DNA of 64,000 nucleotides, from positions 1 to 64,000 of the forward strand of contig CALCQO010000001.1 of the NCBI GenBank assembly GCA_937894675.1, read 5' to 3'. The DNA comes from an uncultured Clostridia bacterium. Its GTDB lineage: Bacteria; Bacillota; Clostridia; Christensenellales; Aristaeellaceae. A model generated the notes under the pieces. That model searched no databases. It was not told the DNA's origin and worked only from the letters and a program-made list of their open reading frames with translations. Both the position numbers and the translations under genes were made by a program. Positions 44,986-53,912 of this stretch are shown piece after piece (the stretch's first letter is position 1; every line of letters starts with the position of its first letter).

Positions 44986-45630
44986 ATGCTGTTTCTGAAC
45001 CAAACCAGCGTGCTGGCCTTCGTGTCCATGCTGGTGCTGGGCACCCTATACAAGCTGGGGGATATGCGCAAAACATTCCCCCAGACCGCCACCATCCTCT
45101 TTAAGGGCGCGGCCACCAGCGTGGCGGGGGCTTTGGCCCTGTACGCCGCTATAGTGCATGGCGGGGCTTACGCCTGGTGGATTGCCGCGGGGTTGTTCCT
45201 GTGCGCCGTGGCGGATATGGTGCTGGAAAAACACTTCATCGGCGGCATGGTTGTGTTTGCCCTGGGGCATGTAGCGTACATCCTGGCGTTTCTTTCCCAG
45301 GGCAGCCTGACCCCGGGCGTCCTGGCGCTCTACGGGTTGTTGGTTGCCTTTGTGTTCTATATGGCCCATGTGATGCACAAAAAAACAGGGCAAACCACCC
45401 TGCATCTGGCCCTCTACGGCGTGGTCATCGGGCTGATGGCGGCGCTGGCGGTGCCCCAGCGTCCGGCTGCTACGGTGGGCGCCATCCTGTTTGTGCTTTC
45501 CGACAGCCTAATTGCCTACCGCATTCTGGTGCGCCCTTCCAAGTGGAACGATCTGCTGTGCATCATCCTCTACTACCTGGGGCAGTTTCTGCTGGGCTAC
45601 TCCGCCCTGCTCAATGCCATGGGTGTGTAG
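44986..45630 (+). CDS. YhhN/TMEM86-family membrane protein (lysoplasmalogenase family)
   Basis: A 214-residue integral membrane protein with about eight helices. The family pattern is visible: KGAATSVAG, AGLFLCAVADMVLE, FALGHVAYI, ILFVLSDSLIAY and YYLGQFLLGYSAL. Characterised members hydrolyse lysoplasmalogen vinyl-ether lipids; clostridia do make plasmalogens, so that is plausible here. AGGGGGACG precedes the ATG. It is a single gene ended by a hairpin at 45654. Confidence 0.85.
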   Translation: MLFLNQTSVLAFVSMLVLGTLYKLGDMRKTFPQTATILFKGAATSVAGALALYAAIVHGGAYAWWIAAGLFLCAVADMVLEKHFIGGMVVFALGHVAYILAFLSQGSLTPGVLALYGLLVAFVFYMAHVMHKKTGQTTLHLALYGVVIGLMAALAVPQRPAATVGAILFVLSDSLIAYRILVRPSKWNDLLCIILYYLGQFLLGYSALLNAMGV

Positions 45631-45653
45631 CGTAATAGATAACGGGAATAAAT

Positions 45654-45685
45654 AGCGCCCCTGGCATTTTGCAGGGGCGCTTGCT
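45654..45685. terminator. Terminator between convergent genes
   Basis: AGCGCCCCTG (45654-45663) and CAGGGGCGCT (45672-45681) pair perfectly around eight bases, with TGCTT after. Confidence 0.75.
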
Positions 45686-45699
45686 TAATCTATTGGAAA

Positions 45700-46650
45700 T
45701 CAGTCGCCAAAGTCGATGGGCTCCAGCTCGCCCGGATCGGTGATGTACTCGCCTGGCTCCCTGGTGGGGGCGGGGGTCACCTGGGGGATGGGGGTGGCCG
45801 CCGGGGCCTGGGAGGCGCCGGGCGCGGTCTGCACCGGAGCCAGGGTGGCCTGGGAAGGAATCACCGTGCCGAACAGGGAAGGCGCCTGGGTGGCGCCGGG
45901 CTCCAGAGGCGCCTGCTCGGAGGGGGCGGGTTGGGTATCCATCAGCAGGTACTTGGTCATCATAAAGCCGACCTTGCCCAGCAGCTCAATCTCGCTCCAG
46001 TCGTCGCCCTGCGCCAGCAGCACGAATTCGTTGCCCGTTTTCACGTTCATAATCACATTATTGCCCGTTTTGCCCGACCAGCGCATCTTGATGTTGCGCA
46101 CCCGCTTGGGGTCGTCCGGCCAGGAGATGACGCCTGTGCCGCTGCTTTCCCGGGCGCCGGTCAGCGTCAGGTGGTCGCTGAGCAGATAGCCTTCCTTGCC
46201 GTCCACCCGCACCAGAGTGAAGGGGTCGCCCTTTTCGATGACGGCAACGATGCTGCCGTTATTGTACTTGCCCAGGGCTTTGGACTTGGTGCTGTCCTTT
46301 TCCCGCAGGGTCAGCCGACCGTTGTTGGCGGACACCACGGCGAAGGTTTCCGCTTCGGTTACTTCGCTGAAGGTCAGCAGCTGGCTGGCCACATAGCCTT
46401 CCTTATCGCCGGAGACAGCCAGGCACCAGCTCAGGCCCATCTGCTTCACCTGCACCTCGTCCCCCTGGTTCAGAGCGGCGACAAAGGCGGCGTCCGCTCG
46501 GGGCTGCTGCAAAAGGGAAGCGGCGCTCTTGAGGGTGGCCGTGGTGACCAGCCCGGCATTGGCCTTGCTGTCCGCCACCTGGGCCAGCGCCGGCAGGGCG
46601 AGGAGCAGCAGGGCGAACATCAGGCTGAGCATCTTGGTTGATTTCTTCAT
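45700..46650 (-). CDS. Secreted protein with bacterial SH3-like domains
   Basis: A 316-residue protein with a signal peptide ending near PALAQVADS (about 25), then two to three SH3b-like segments (for example LNQGDEVQVKQMGLSWCLAVSGDKEGYVASQLL and NGSIVAVIEKGDPFTLVRVDGKEGYLLSDHL) and a long Pro/Ala/Gln-rich tail. SH3b domains usually bind cell-wall peptides, so it probably sits at the wall. No catalytic domain is visible. The ATG at 46650 has GGAGGAAACGAT upstream. Confidence 0.78.
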   Translation of the reverse strand: MKKSTKMLSLMFALLLLALPALAQVADSKANAGLVTTATLKSAASLLQQPRADAAFVAALNQGDEVQVKQMGLSWCLAVSGDKEGYVASQLLTFSEVTEAETFAVVSANNGRLTLREKDSTKSKALGKYNNGSIVAVIEKGDPFTLVRVDGKEGYLLSDHLTLTGARESSGTGVISWPDDPKRVRNIKMRWSGKTGNNVIMNVKTGNEFVLLAQGDDWSEIELLGKVGFMMTKYLLMDTQPAPSEQAPLEPGATQAPSLFGTVIPSQATLAPVQTAPGASQAPAATPIPQVTPAPTREPGEYITDPGELEPIDFGD

Positions 46651-46854
46651 ATCGTTTCCTCCATTGGATACCGGAAATTTCTTCATAACTTCGTAATAAA
46701 TATAGCATGCAGGGGGTGGAGTGTCAAGAAATATCTATATCATATGGGGTTTCGCGGCGATAGGATGTCTGGCCGCGCATCGAACCCTCCGCCGGGGGAG
46801 GGATGGGGCAATGGGAGCCAGATGTACCTGGGATGTACTCCCATGGAATTTTTA

Positions 46855-46883
46855 TTGCCATTTATCTTCCTTAATGGTAAAAT
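46855..46883 (+). promoter_or_regulatory. Promoter of the dicarboxylate symporter gene
   Basis: TTGCCA (46855-46860), 17 bases, TAAAAT (46878-46883). The start codon lies 43 bases beyond. Confidence 0.65.
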
Positions 46884-46925
46884 CATACCGGATGGAACAT
46901 AATACATATGCAGGGAGGGATCCTC

Positions 46926-48182
46926 ATGTCTCAAGCCTCTGGCGGAAAGAGGAAACTGTCGCTGGCCGCGTGGATTTTTATCGGCATGTTTGCCGGTATC
47001 GCGGCGGGCATCGCGTTCAACATGCTGAACATGGCAGACTTTACAACCAACTACCTGAAACCCTTCGGAACCATCTACATCAACCTGCTCAAGTTCCTGG
47101 TGGTGCCGGTGGTGCTGCTGTCCATCGCCAATGGCGTGGTCTCCCTGAAAGATTTAAAGCGCGTGGGCACCATCGGCGGCAAGACCTTCCTGTACTATAT
47201 GCTGACCACCGCCCTGGCCCTGGTCATCGGCCTGTTCTTTGCCAATGTATTCAGGTCGCTCAACTGGTTCCCCAAGCTGGAAACCACCGATTTGGCGTAT
47301 GAAGCCAAGAGCAGCAACCTGATGCAGACCATCGTGAACATCTTCCCCAGCAACGCCCTGGCGCCCCTGGTCAATGCCGACATGCTGCCGCTGATTGTCA
47401 GCGCCCTGTTCCTGGGGGCGGGCATCCTGTCCGCGGGGGAGCATGGCAAGCGCATCGGCCAGTTTGTGGAGGATGCCTACGAAGTTACCATGAAGATCCT
47501 GATGATGATCATCAAGATTTCTCCCTTTGGCGTGTTCTTCCTGATGGCCGACGTAATCGCGGTGAACGGCGCCGCCATTGTCGGCTCTCTGGCGCTGGTC
47601 ATTTTGGTGGCCTTCATCGCCTACACGGTGCATGTGGTGGTGGTGTACGGCTTCAGCGTCAATTTCCTTAGCAAGATGAGCCCGCTTACCTTCTTTAAGG
47701 GCATGGCGCCGGCCATGATTACCGCCTTTACCACCACCTCCTCCAACGCTACGCTGCCCTTAACCATTGAATGCTCCAACAACCTGGGCGCCGACCCGGA
47801 GGTTTCCTCCTTCGTGCTGCCCCTGGGCGCCACCATCAACATGGACGGCACCGCTATCTACATGGGGGTAACCAGCGTGTTCATCGCCTCCTGCTACGGG
47901 GTGGATTTAACCCTCGGCCAGATGGCCACCATCGTGCTCACCGCCACCCTGGCCTCCATCGGCACCGCGGGCGTGTCGGGCGCGGGCATGATTATGCTGG
48001 CCATGGTGCTGCAGAGCGTCAACCTGCCGGTGGCGGGCATCGCGCTGATTGCCGGCGTGGACAAGCTGTTCGACATGGGCCGCACCACCCTGAACATCAC
48101 CGGGGACGCTACCTGCGCCATCTGGATTTCCAGGATAGAAAAGGAAAAGCGCGGCGCGCCGCTGCCCTGGGCGGAAAAGTAA
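46926..48182 (+). CDS. Dicarboxylate/amino acid:cation symporter (DAACS family)
   Basis: A 418-residue member of the GltP/GltT/DctA family. The substrate-site motifs are clear: AFTTTSSNATLPLTIE (serine-rich hairpin HP1), LPLGATINMDGTAIYMGV (NMDGT of TM7) and GVSGAGMIMLAMVLQSVNLPVAGIALI (HP2), then VDKLFDMGRTTLNITGD with the substrate-binding Asp, Arg and Asn region. It imports glutamate, aspartate, serine/threonine or C4-dicarboxylates with Na+ or H+. GGGAGGGATCCTC precedes the ATG at 46926; a start six codons earlier is less likely. Confidence 0.93.
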   Translation: MSQASGGKRKLSLAAWIFIGMFAGIAAGIAFNMLNMADFTTNYLKPFGTIYINLLKFLVVPVVLLSIANGVVSLKDLKRVGTIGGKTFLYYMLTTALALVIGLFFANVFRSLNWFPKLETTDLAYEAKSSNLMQTIVNIFPSNALAPLVNADMLPLIVSALFLGAGILSAGEHGKRIGQFVEDAYEVTMKILMMIIKISPFGVFFLMADVIAVNGAAIVGSLALVILVAFIAYTVHVVVVYGFSVNFLSKMSPLTFFKGMAPAMITAFTTTSSNATLPLTIECSNNLGADPEVSSFVLPLGATINMDGTAIYMGVTSVFIASCYGVDLTLGQMATIVLTATLASIGTAGVSGAGMIMLAMVLQSVNLPVAGIALIAGVDKLFDMGRTTLNITGDATCAIWISRIEKEKRGAPLPWAEK

Positions 48183-48208
48183 TCCCGAATCTTAATACAA
48201 AATCAACG

Positions 48209-48238
48209 GGCGGCTTCCCAAGGGAGGCCGCCTCCTTT
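48209..48238 (+). terminator. Terminator of the symporter gene
   Basis: GGCGGCTTCCC (48209-48219) and GGGAGGCCGCC (48222-48232) pair with one G-T wobble, followed by TCCTTTC. Confidence 0.65.
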
Positions 48239-48414
48239 CATGGCGCGGCGGCTCTGCTATCACTTGCCTGCCTCTCGCGCGGGGGAGTCACATTGCATAG
48301 CGTGAATCACAAACCGGGCGGGCGGGGGTATTTATGCAATATCATCATCAGGAAGATGAAGGAAATTCCCTGATATATAATAGAATTATGCGCATAAATA
48401 TCTTTCTATACATA

Positions 48415-48443
48415 TTGTAATTATTCATGCTTGATGCTATATT
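48415..48443 (+). promoter_or_regulatory. Promoter of the aminopeptidase remnant
   Basis: TTGTAA (48415-48420), 17 bases, TATATT (48438-48443). AAGGAGGG and the ATG follow 40 bases later. It may now also transcribe the inserted methylase-nuclease pair. Confidence 0.6.
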
Positions 48444-48482
48444 GAGCCCATCAGGACATCTTCATAAAAAGGAGGGATTTCT

Positions 48483-48815
48483 ATGAAGAAAATTCAGATG
48501 GGCAAGATTGCCGACAAGATTATCGACATCAACCTGCAGATGAAGGCGGGGGAGAAAATCGCCATCATCACCGAGCCCGAGAAGCTGAAAATTGCCGAGA
48601 CCATTGCCGCTTCCGCTTACCGCAAGGACATTGAGCCCGTTATCGTCATCATGATTCCCCGGGACACCGACAGCCAGGAGCCGCCCAAGATTGTGGCCGA
48701 GGCCATGAAGGGCAGCGACGCCTTTGTGTCGGTGGTGGGCAAGTCCATCACCCATAGAGTAGAAGTAATAGTTGATGGTGATATCCACAAATTTAATAAG
48801 AAAGTTAAATTTTGA
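48483..48815 (+). pseudogene. M29-type aminopeptidase, 5' remnant
   Basis: The first about 92 residues (MKKIQMGKIADKIIDINLQM... AFVSVVGKSITH) match the N-terminal domain of M29-type aminopeptidases, which are normally about 300-400 residues and carry their metal site later. At about base 48765 base composition changes abruptly to AT-rich and the frame runs on into foreign sequence for some 18 residues (RVEVIVDGDIHKFNKK) before a stop. So the catalytic part is lost. The gene keeps its promoter and AAGGAGGG site. A functional short protein cannot be excluded but is unlikely. Confidence 0.75.
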
Positions 48816-48845
48816 TACAATAAAGATAAAGAAGGAGAAATTAAT

Positions 48846-50027
48846 TTGGCAAATAAAAAACTCTATGAAGCAAAAAACGCTAAGTTTGATGAATTTTACA
48901 CGCAATATAACGATATTCAAAATGAGATTAATGCTTATTTGGAATATAACCCCAATGTTTTTAGGGGAAAAACTATTTTACTCCCGTGTGACGACCCCGA
49001 ATGGAGTAATTTTACAAGATTCTTTGCGCAAAATTTTGAAAACTTTGGATTGAAAAAATTAATAAGTACTAGTTATGCTATTGAAAGCAAGGCATATAAA
49101 TCAGGACAACAGATTTCATTATTTGAACTTGAAGATGAGAAATTTGATTCTACTATAACAAATGCTCGTGGTAAGATATTTACATTATCACGCGACAAAG
49201 ATAATTCTGGGAAAATAGATATCGATGACCTAGAATGGTCATATTTAAATGGGGACGGAAGTTTCCAAAGTGAAGAAGTTGAAAAGTTAAGAGAAGATGC
49301 GGACTTCATTATCACCAATCCTCCATTTTCATTATATAGAGATTTCATTTCATGGATAATTGAAAAAGATAAAAAATTTTTGGTTATTGGAAATAAGAGT
49401 AGCGTTACCTATAAAGAAATATTCCCTTTGATTATGGAAAACAAAATGTGGTCTGGTAAGACGTCATGGAGTGGTGGATTATGGTTTGAAACAAAACATC
49501 CAACAGACTACGACAAGATTGTGGATGGCATCAAGATGAAAAATGTTTCCTCTGCATGGTTTACAAATATAGAACATGGCAGGAGACATCAACCATTGTC
49601 TCTAATGACGATGGAGGATAACATCAAATTCAGTAAACATAAAGAAATTAGAAACATCGGATATCCAAAATATGATAATTACGATGCTATTGAAGTAAGC
49701 TATACTGATGCAATTCCATCTGACTATGATGGAGTAATGGGAGTCCCAATAAGCTTTTTGGAAAAATATAATCCAGAACAGTTTGAGATACTTGGGTCAA
49801 CTCAACGCGGATGCCATGATAAAGTTCCGGACACAAAAAAATACGATGATTATTGGGAAGTTCGACAAAACGGAGAACGCACTGGTTCTTCGGGTGGTAA
49901 AACAAACGAGAATGCTAATTTGCTTCAAAATGATGGTAGAAGAAACTACTTTATAAATAAGGAAGGCAGAATAATTCAATCTGCTTATCAACGAATATTC
50001 ATTAGGTTTAGGAGGGAGGAAAAATGA
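48846..50027 (+). CDS. EcoRI-family adenine-specific DNA methyltransferase
   Basis: A 393-residue protein resembling the EcoRI methylase family: the start is EAKNAKFDEFYTQYNDIQNEINAYLEYN, with FRGKTILLPCDDPEWSNF and the amino-methylase catalytic motif FIITNPPFSLYRDFISWI (NPPF, about residues 156-159). It should methylate adenine in a specific target to protect the cell from a partner nuclease. The start is a TTG with GAAGGAGA upstream. The gene is strongly AT-rich compared with flanks, and it overlaps the DUF262-HNH gene by four bases (ATGA), as in a restriction-modification operon. Confidence 0.88.
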   Translation: MANKKLYEAKNAKFDEFYTQYNDIQNEINAYLEYNPNVFRGKTILLPCDDPEWSNFTRFFAQNFENFGLKKLISTSYAIESKAYKSGQQISLFELEDEKFDSTITNARGKIFTLSRDKDNSGKIDIDDLEWSYLNGDGSFQSEEVEKLREDADFIITNPPFSLYRDFISWIIEKDKKFLVIGNKSSVTYKEIFPLIMENKMWSGKTSWSGGLWFETKHPTDYDKIVDGIKMKNVSSAWFTNIEHGRRHQPLSLMTMEDNIKFSKHKEIRNIGYPKYDNYDAIEVSYTDAIPSDYDGVMGVPISFLEKYNPEQFEILGSTQRGCHDKVPDTKKYDDYWEVRQNGERTGSSGGKTNENANLLQNDGRRNYFINKEGRIIQSAYQRIFIRFRREEK

Positions 50028-51187
50028 TTACTACACTACGGACAGATATAACTATTGAAGAAATATGCAGAGGCTTTACTTACAATGAATACGAAGGTAA
50101 AGGTTTATTTGGTTTATCAGGAAAGTTAACTATTCAACCAGAATATCAAAGAAATTATATTTATGCTGATGGCAAAAGAGATGTTGCGGTTATTGATTCG
50201 ATAATGAAAGGCTATCCTCTTGGGTTGATTTATTTTACAAAAGTTGACGAAGATAAATTTGAAATTCTGGATGGTCAACAACGAATCACAAGCATTGGAA
50301 GATATGTTACAGATAAGTTCTCAACACCTGATTCCAATGATATTCCACGATATTTTAGTGGACTTCCAGATGATATTAAAGAAAGAATATTAAAGACAAC
50401 ACTGACTATTTATGAGTGTGAAGGCACAGAGAGTGAAATTAAAGAATGGTTTAAGACAATAAACATTGTGGGTATTCCACTAAATGACCAAGAACTAGCT
50501 AATGCAATACATTCTGGCCCATTTGTTACAATGGCCAAAGAGGAGTTTAGTAATAGTCAAAATGCTAATGTTCAGAAATGGAGTGCTTATATTAATGGAA
50601 CTGTTGATAGACAGGATTATCTAAAAACTGCATTAAACTGGGTGAGTAAAGGCAACATCGATGATTACATGAGTTTACATAGATATGATAATAATATTAA
50701 CGAATTGAAATCCTATTTTAATAGTGTAATTGATTGGATTTCTAGTGTCTTTTCAGATGTCGATAGAACCATGAATGGGCTCGAATGGGGAGAGTTGTAC
50801 GAAAAATATTATAGAAACCCATATGACCCTGATGAAGTTTCCGAAAAATTAAATGACCTGTTGGAAGACTTTTACGTAAAAGATAAGAAGGGAATATATG
50901 AATATATTTTGGGTGGCTGTCTAGATTCACGATTATTGAATATTCGTATATTTGATGAACCTACAAAAACAAGTGTATATCGATCACAAACAAGTAGTGC
51001 AAAAGAGCAAGGAGTTTCTAACTGCCCGTTATGTGCTATTGGCAGTAATAACAATAAAAGTAGAATATACAAGCAGAGCGAAATGGATGCAGATCATGTA
51101 ACAGCTTGGAGCAAAGGTGGTTCAACGGATGCTGGCAATTGTCAGATGCTTTGTAAAACTCATAATAGAGCAAAGGGGAATAAATAG
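50024..51187 (+). CDS. DUF262 (ParB-like) and HNH nuclease protein, probable restriction partner
   Basis: A 387-residue protein. The N-terminal half is DUF262, related to ParB/Srx-like NTPase domains and GmrS: QPEYQRNYIYADGKRDVAVIDSIMKGYPLG (about 38-67) and FEILDGQQRITSI (about 81-93, the DGQQR signature). The C-terminus is an HNH nuclease with zinc-type cysteines: CPLC (about 333), MDADHVTAWSKGGSTDAGNCQMLCKTHNRAKG (about 352-384) contains the DH-x-N-x-H pattern. It overlaps the methylase gene by ATGA. The pairing strongly suggests a restriction-modification system in which the nuclease is DUF262-HNH and not an EcoRI-type enzyme. Confidence 0.87.
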   Translation: MITTLRTDITIEEICRGFTYNEYEGKGLFGLSGKLTIQPEYQRNYIYADGKRDVAVIDSIMKGYPLGLIYFTKVDEDKFEILDGQQRITSIGRYVTDKFSTPDSNDIPRYFSGLPDDIKERILKTTLTIYECEGTESEIKEWFKTINIVGIPLNDQELANAIHSGPFVTMAKEEFSNSQNANVQKWSAYINGTVDRQDYLKTALNWVSKGNIDDYMSLHRYDNNINELKSYFNSVIDWISSVFSDVDRTMNGLEWGELYEKYYRNPYDPDEVSEKLNDLLEDFYVKDKKGIYEYILGGCLDSRLLNIRIFDEPTKTSVYRSQTSSAKEQGVSNCPLCAIGSNNNKSRIYKQSEMDADHVTAWSKGGSTDAGNCQMLCKTHNRAKGNK

Positions 51188-51339
51188 AATCACGACATAT
51201 CAAAACACTTTTATACAATAAATTATATTGCATAGATTGGTTCATTGATATGTTCCCACATACGCAAGCTCTCAGTGGATATCTTCTCTCAAAGAGAATA
51301 ATATTCAAGTTACTAATTTTTGACAGCTATCCACTCATC

Positions 51340-51606
51340 TCAAAACAGCTGGTATTCGCCTTCCTGTACGCCAGCTACTTCGTGCATCCGGTGATGGGCA
51401 AGAACTACGACTCGGCCATGATGGCTTCCGGCCTCATCGGCTTTGGCATGGGCTCCACCTCCAACGCCATGGCCAACATGCAGGCGCTGTCCGAACAGTA
51501 CCGCTACTCCAAGATGGCATTCTTCGTGGTGCCCATCGTCGGCGCGCTGTTCATCGACTTTATCAACATCTTCCTGATTTTCGGGTTCATCGGCTTCCTC
51601 AGCTGA
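51340..51606 (+). pseudogene. gltS: Sodium/glutamate symporter GltS, 3' remnant
   Basis: From about 51345 the sequence is GC-rich again and encodes about 85 residues matching the C-terminus of GltS: HPVMGKNYDSAMMASGLIGFGMGSTSNAMANMQAL, then AFFVVPIVGALFIDFINIF. GltS normally has about 400 residues in a repeated two-half fold, so most of the transporter, including one half, is missing. An ATG at 51250 is in frame but lies in foreign AT-rich DNA. The AT-rich methylase-nuclease block ends at its left edge. Confidence 0.82.
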
Positions 51607-51625
51607 TACCGGATGGAAAAACCAG

Positions 51626-51653
51626 CAGCCCTCCCGTATGGGAGGGCTGTTTT
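51626..51653. terminator. Terminator after the gltS remnant
   Basis: CAGCCCTCCC (51626-51635) and GGGAGGGCTG (51640-51649) pair around GTAT, followed by TTTTGC; the other strand is also usable for the convergent gene. Confidence 0.8.
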
Positions 51654-51673
51654 GCTGCAAAAGAATCACTCGG

Positions 51674-52450
51674 TTATTCCGCTGGGAATACCTTTGCAAA
51701 GATGGGGTTGGCTCGCAGGGCGTCCAGGGCTTTTTGGTCAATCATCTGGGCGCTGCCCATGGGGGAGGTGCCCGACATGGGCGCGCTCAGCTTCAGAATC
51801 TGCCAGCCCTCGGGGTACTGCACCAGGGTGAAGCCGTGCTGGAACAGCTGGCCATTGAAGGCATAGATGGCGATATATTCCCCGCTGTCCAGGGCGCCGT
51901 AGATGGCGGCGTTGCGCTGGTTCAGCCCGCCTTTCAAAGCGTCGGCGGTATTCTCGTACAATTCCTGCAGTTCCAGCCCGGCGAAGTTGGCGGGGGCAAA
52001 GCGGGCGGTGTACTCTTCCAGCGTCAGCGCTTCCCCCTCCGAAACGGCGAACAGCCCGTCCGGCGTCATGGGCAGGGCGCCGAAGCGCTGGTTATCCGGC
52101 ATGTCCGGCAGCGCCAGGGAACTGAGCAAGCCGTGCACGCTTAGCAAATTGTTGGCGCGGTTAATCTGGGCATTGAGGCCCTGGAACTGGAGGTCATCGC
52201 CCAGGAAGCGGTTGGGCGTGTTGGGGTAGAGGCCTTTGGCTGTCTCCAGATACTTTTGCGTGTCAAAATGCGCGGCGGCGGACTGGGTTGCCATGCTGTC
52301 GGCGGTGCCGCCGATGTCCTGGTTTTTGATGCAATCAACGAAGTAGAGAATGCTGTTCTCCGGCTGGGGGAAATACATGTCCTCCTGCTGGGCGTAGGCC
52401 GCGGGCAGCAGCAGAAGCAGCGCGAGGGTCAGAATCAGTAGCTTTTTCAT
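51674..52450 (-). CDS. Secreted protein of unknown function
   Basis: A 258-residue protein with a clear signal peptide (MKKLLILTLALLLLLPAAYAQQED, cleavage near residue 20). The mature part starts with YFPQPENSILYFVDCIKNQDIGGTADSMA, like helical-cone proteins with one cysteine, and I recognise no family. AAGGAGAACCGAC precedes the ATG at 52450. It lies 28 bases downstream of the iron-type dehydrogenase gene on the same strand and may be co-transcribed. Confidence 0.72.
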   Translation of the reverse strand: MKKLLILTLALLLLLPAAYAQQEDMYFPQPENSILYFVDCIKNQDIGGTADSMATQSAAAHFDTQKYLETAKGLYPNTPNRFLGDDLQFQGLNAQINRANNLLSVHGLLSSLALPDMPDNQRFGALPMTPDGLFAVSEGEALTLEEYTARFAPANFAGLELQELYENTADALKGGLNQRNAAIYGALDSGEYIAIYAFNGQLFQHGFTLVQYPEGWQILKLSAPMSGTSPMGSAQMIDQKALDALRANPIFAKVFPAE

Positions 52451-52478
52451 GTCGGTTCTCCTTTGCTTGTCCGGTGTT

Positions 52479-53708
52479 TTATATTTGGGGCTGCCCGCCA
52501 GCAACGCTTTCGTCCGCCACCTGGCGGTAAAAGGTTTCCAGCTCCTGTGCGGTCATCAGTTTGGGCACGGGGTACAGGGGGTTGGCTTCCTTTTCGGCCT
52601 GTTTGGCCAGCAGGGGGATATCCTCCTTCTGGATGCCGGGCAGTTTGTCCGGGATGTTCATGTCGGCGTTATACTGCCGGATGGCGGCGATGAACTTGCG
52701 CGCCCCTTCCTCAGGGGAATCCTCTGCTGCGCAGACCCCCGCGGCGACGCCCAGCTGGTGCAGTTTTGTATCGGCGCTCTTGCCGTAGGCGTCCAGCACA
52801 TAGGGCATGATGACGGCGTTGGCCAGCCCGTGGGGGGTGCCGTAGCGCCCGCCCAGGGAATGGGCGACAGCGTGGATATAGCCCACATAGGATTGGGAGA
52901 ACGCCAGCCCCGCCTGGTAGGCGGCGTGCAGCATGTTTTCCCTGGCCTGATGGTTTCTGCCGTCGGCATAGGCGGTTTTCAGGTTTTCAAACACCAGCTT
53001 GACGGCGGACAGGGCCAGGCGCCTGGTCTCCCTGGTGGTGGAACGGCCGATGTAGGCTTCCACCGCGTGGGTCAGGGCGTCCATGCCGGTGGCGGCGGTC
53101 AGGTGCGGGGGCAGGGTGTAGGTGAAGGCCGCGTCCAGCACCGCGTAGCGGGGGATCAGCGGAAAACTCATGATGGCGTACTTGTGCCGGGTGACGCTGT
53201 CGGTAATCACCGCCGCCAGGGTGGTTTCGCTGCCCGTGCCCGCCGTGGTGGGGATGGCAATCAGGGTGGGCAGTTTGCGCCGCACCCGCAGCACGCCGCC
53301 CATATCCGCCAGGGTTTTGTTGGGGTAGGCAACCCGTGCCCCCACCCCCTTGGCGCAGTCCATGGCCGAGCCGCCGCCCACGGCGATGATGGCGCCGCAC
53401 TGGTTTTCATGGTACAGCGTAAGGGCTTGCTCCACATTGCTGACGGTGGGGTTGGGCTGGGTTTTGTCGTAGACAACATAGGGAAGGGCGCTCTTTGTCA
53501 GCGCTTCCTCCACCGGGGCCAGCAGGCCGTTGGCGACGATGCCTTTGTCGGTGACAATCAGCACAGAGCGCGGCTTTTCTTTTTGAAACACCTGCTCCAG
53601 CTGGGCGCAGGAGGGGACAATCTCCAGCTCCCGATAGGGCAGAAGGGGCAGCGCCAGGCGAAAGGACATCTGATACACGCGGCAATAGATGGCTTTGAGA
53701 AAAAACAT
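52479..53708 (-). CDS. Iron-containing alcohol dehydrogenase
   Basis: A 409-residue group III alcohol dehydrogenase. The NAD-binding IAVGGGSAMDCAKGV, the PTTAGTGSET motif and the metal-ligand region (MDALTHAVEAYI, AHSLGGRYGTPHGLANAVIMPYVL) are all present: D, H, H and H ligands are visible. It should interconvert a short alcohol and aldehyde with NAD(P)H and Fe2+. AGGTGGGCCT precedes the ATG at 53708; frames starting earlier lack a site. The start carries an unusual leader, MFFLKAIYCRVYQMSFRLALP. The substrate is unknown. Confidence 0.9.
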   Translation of the reverse strand: MFFLKAIYCRVYQMSFRLALPLLPYRELEIVPSCAQLEQVFQKEKPRSVLIVTDKGIVANGLLAPVEEALTKSALPYVVYDKTQPNPTVSNVEQALTLYHENQCGAIIAVGGGSAMDCAKGVGARVAYPNKTLADMGGVLRVRRKLPTLIAIPTTAGTGSETTLAAVITDSVTRHKYAIMSFPLIPRYAVLDAAFTYTLPPHLTAATGMDALTHAVEAYIGRSTTRETRRLALSAVKLVFENLKTAYADGRNHQARENMLHAAYQAGLAFSQSYVGYIHAVAHSLGGRYGTPHGLANAVIMPYVLDAYGKSADTKLHQLGVAAGVCAAEDSPEEGARKFIAAIRQYNADMNIPDKLPGIQKEDIPLLAKQAEKEANPLYPVPKLMTAQELETFYRQVADESVAGGQPQI

Positions 53709-53912
53709 AGGCCCACCTGCTTTCCTGATGTTGCTTGTTTTGCTTGCGTCCCTTACCACGGGATTTCCTGGGTTTTCTGGTGGGAAAAGTATATCACGGG
53801 CTTGATGGTAAAGTAAAATGTGGAAGGCCCCGCCGCGGCGCAAACGGCATATCGGGTGCGATGGTGATAACAGAAGTATGGTATAATCAGGGCAGGAAAA
53901 GGAGTACGTCGG

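Noticed and set aside
51250..51340. Functional short GltS starting at 51250
   Set aside because: The first 30 codons are AT-rich island sequence without a ribosome site, and only one end of the transporter fold remains.
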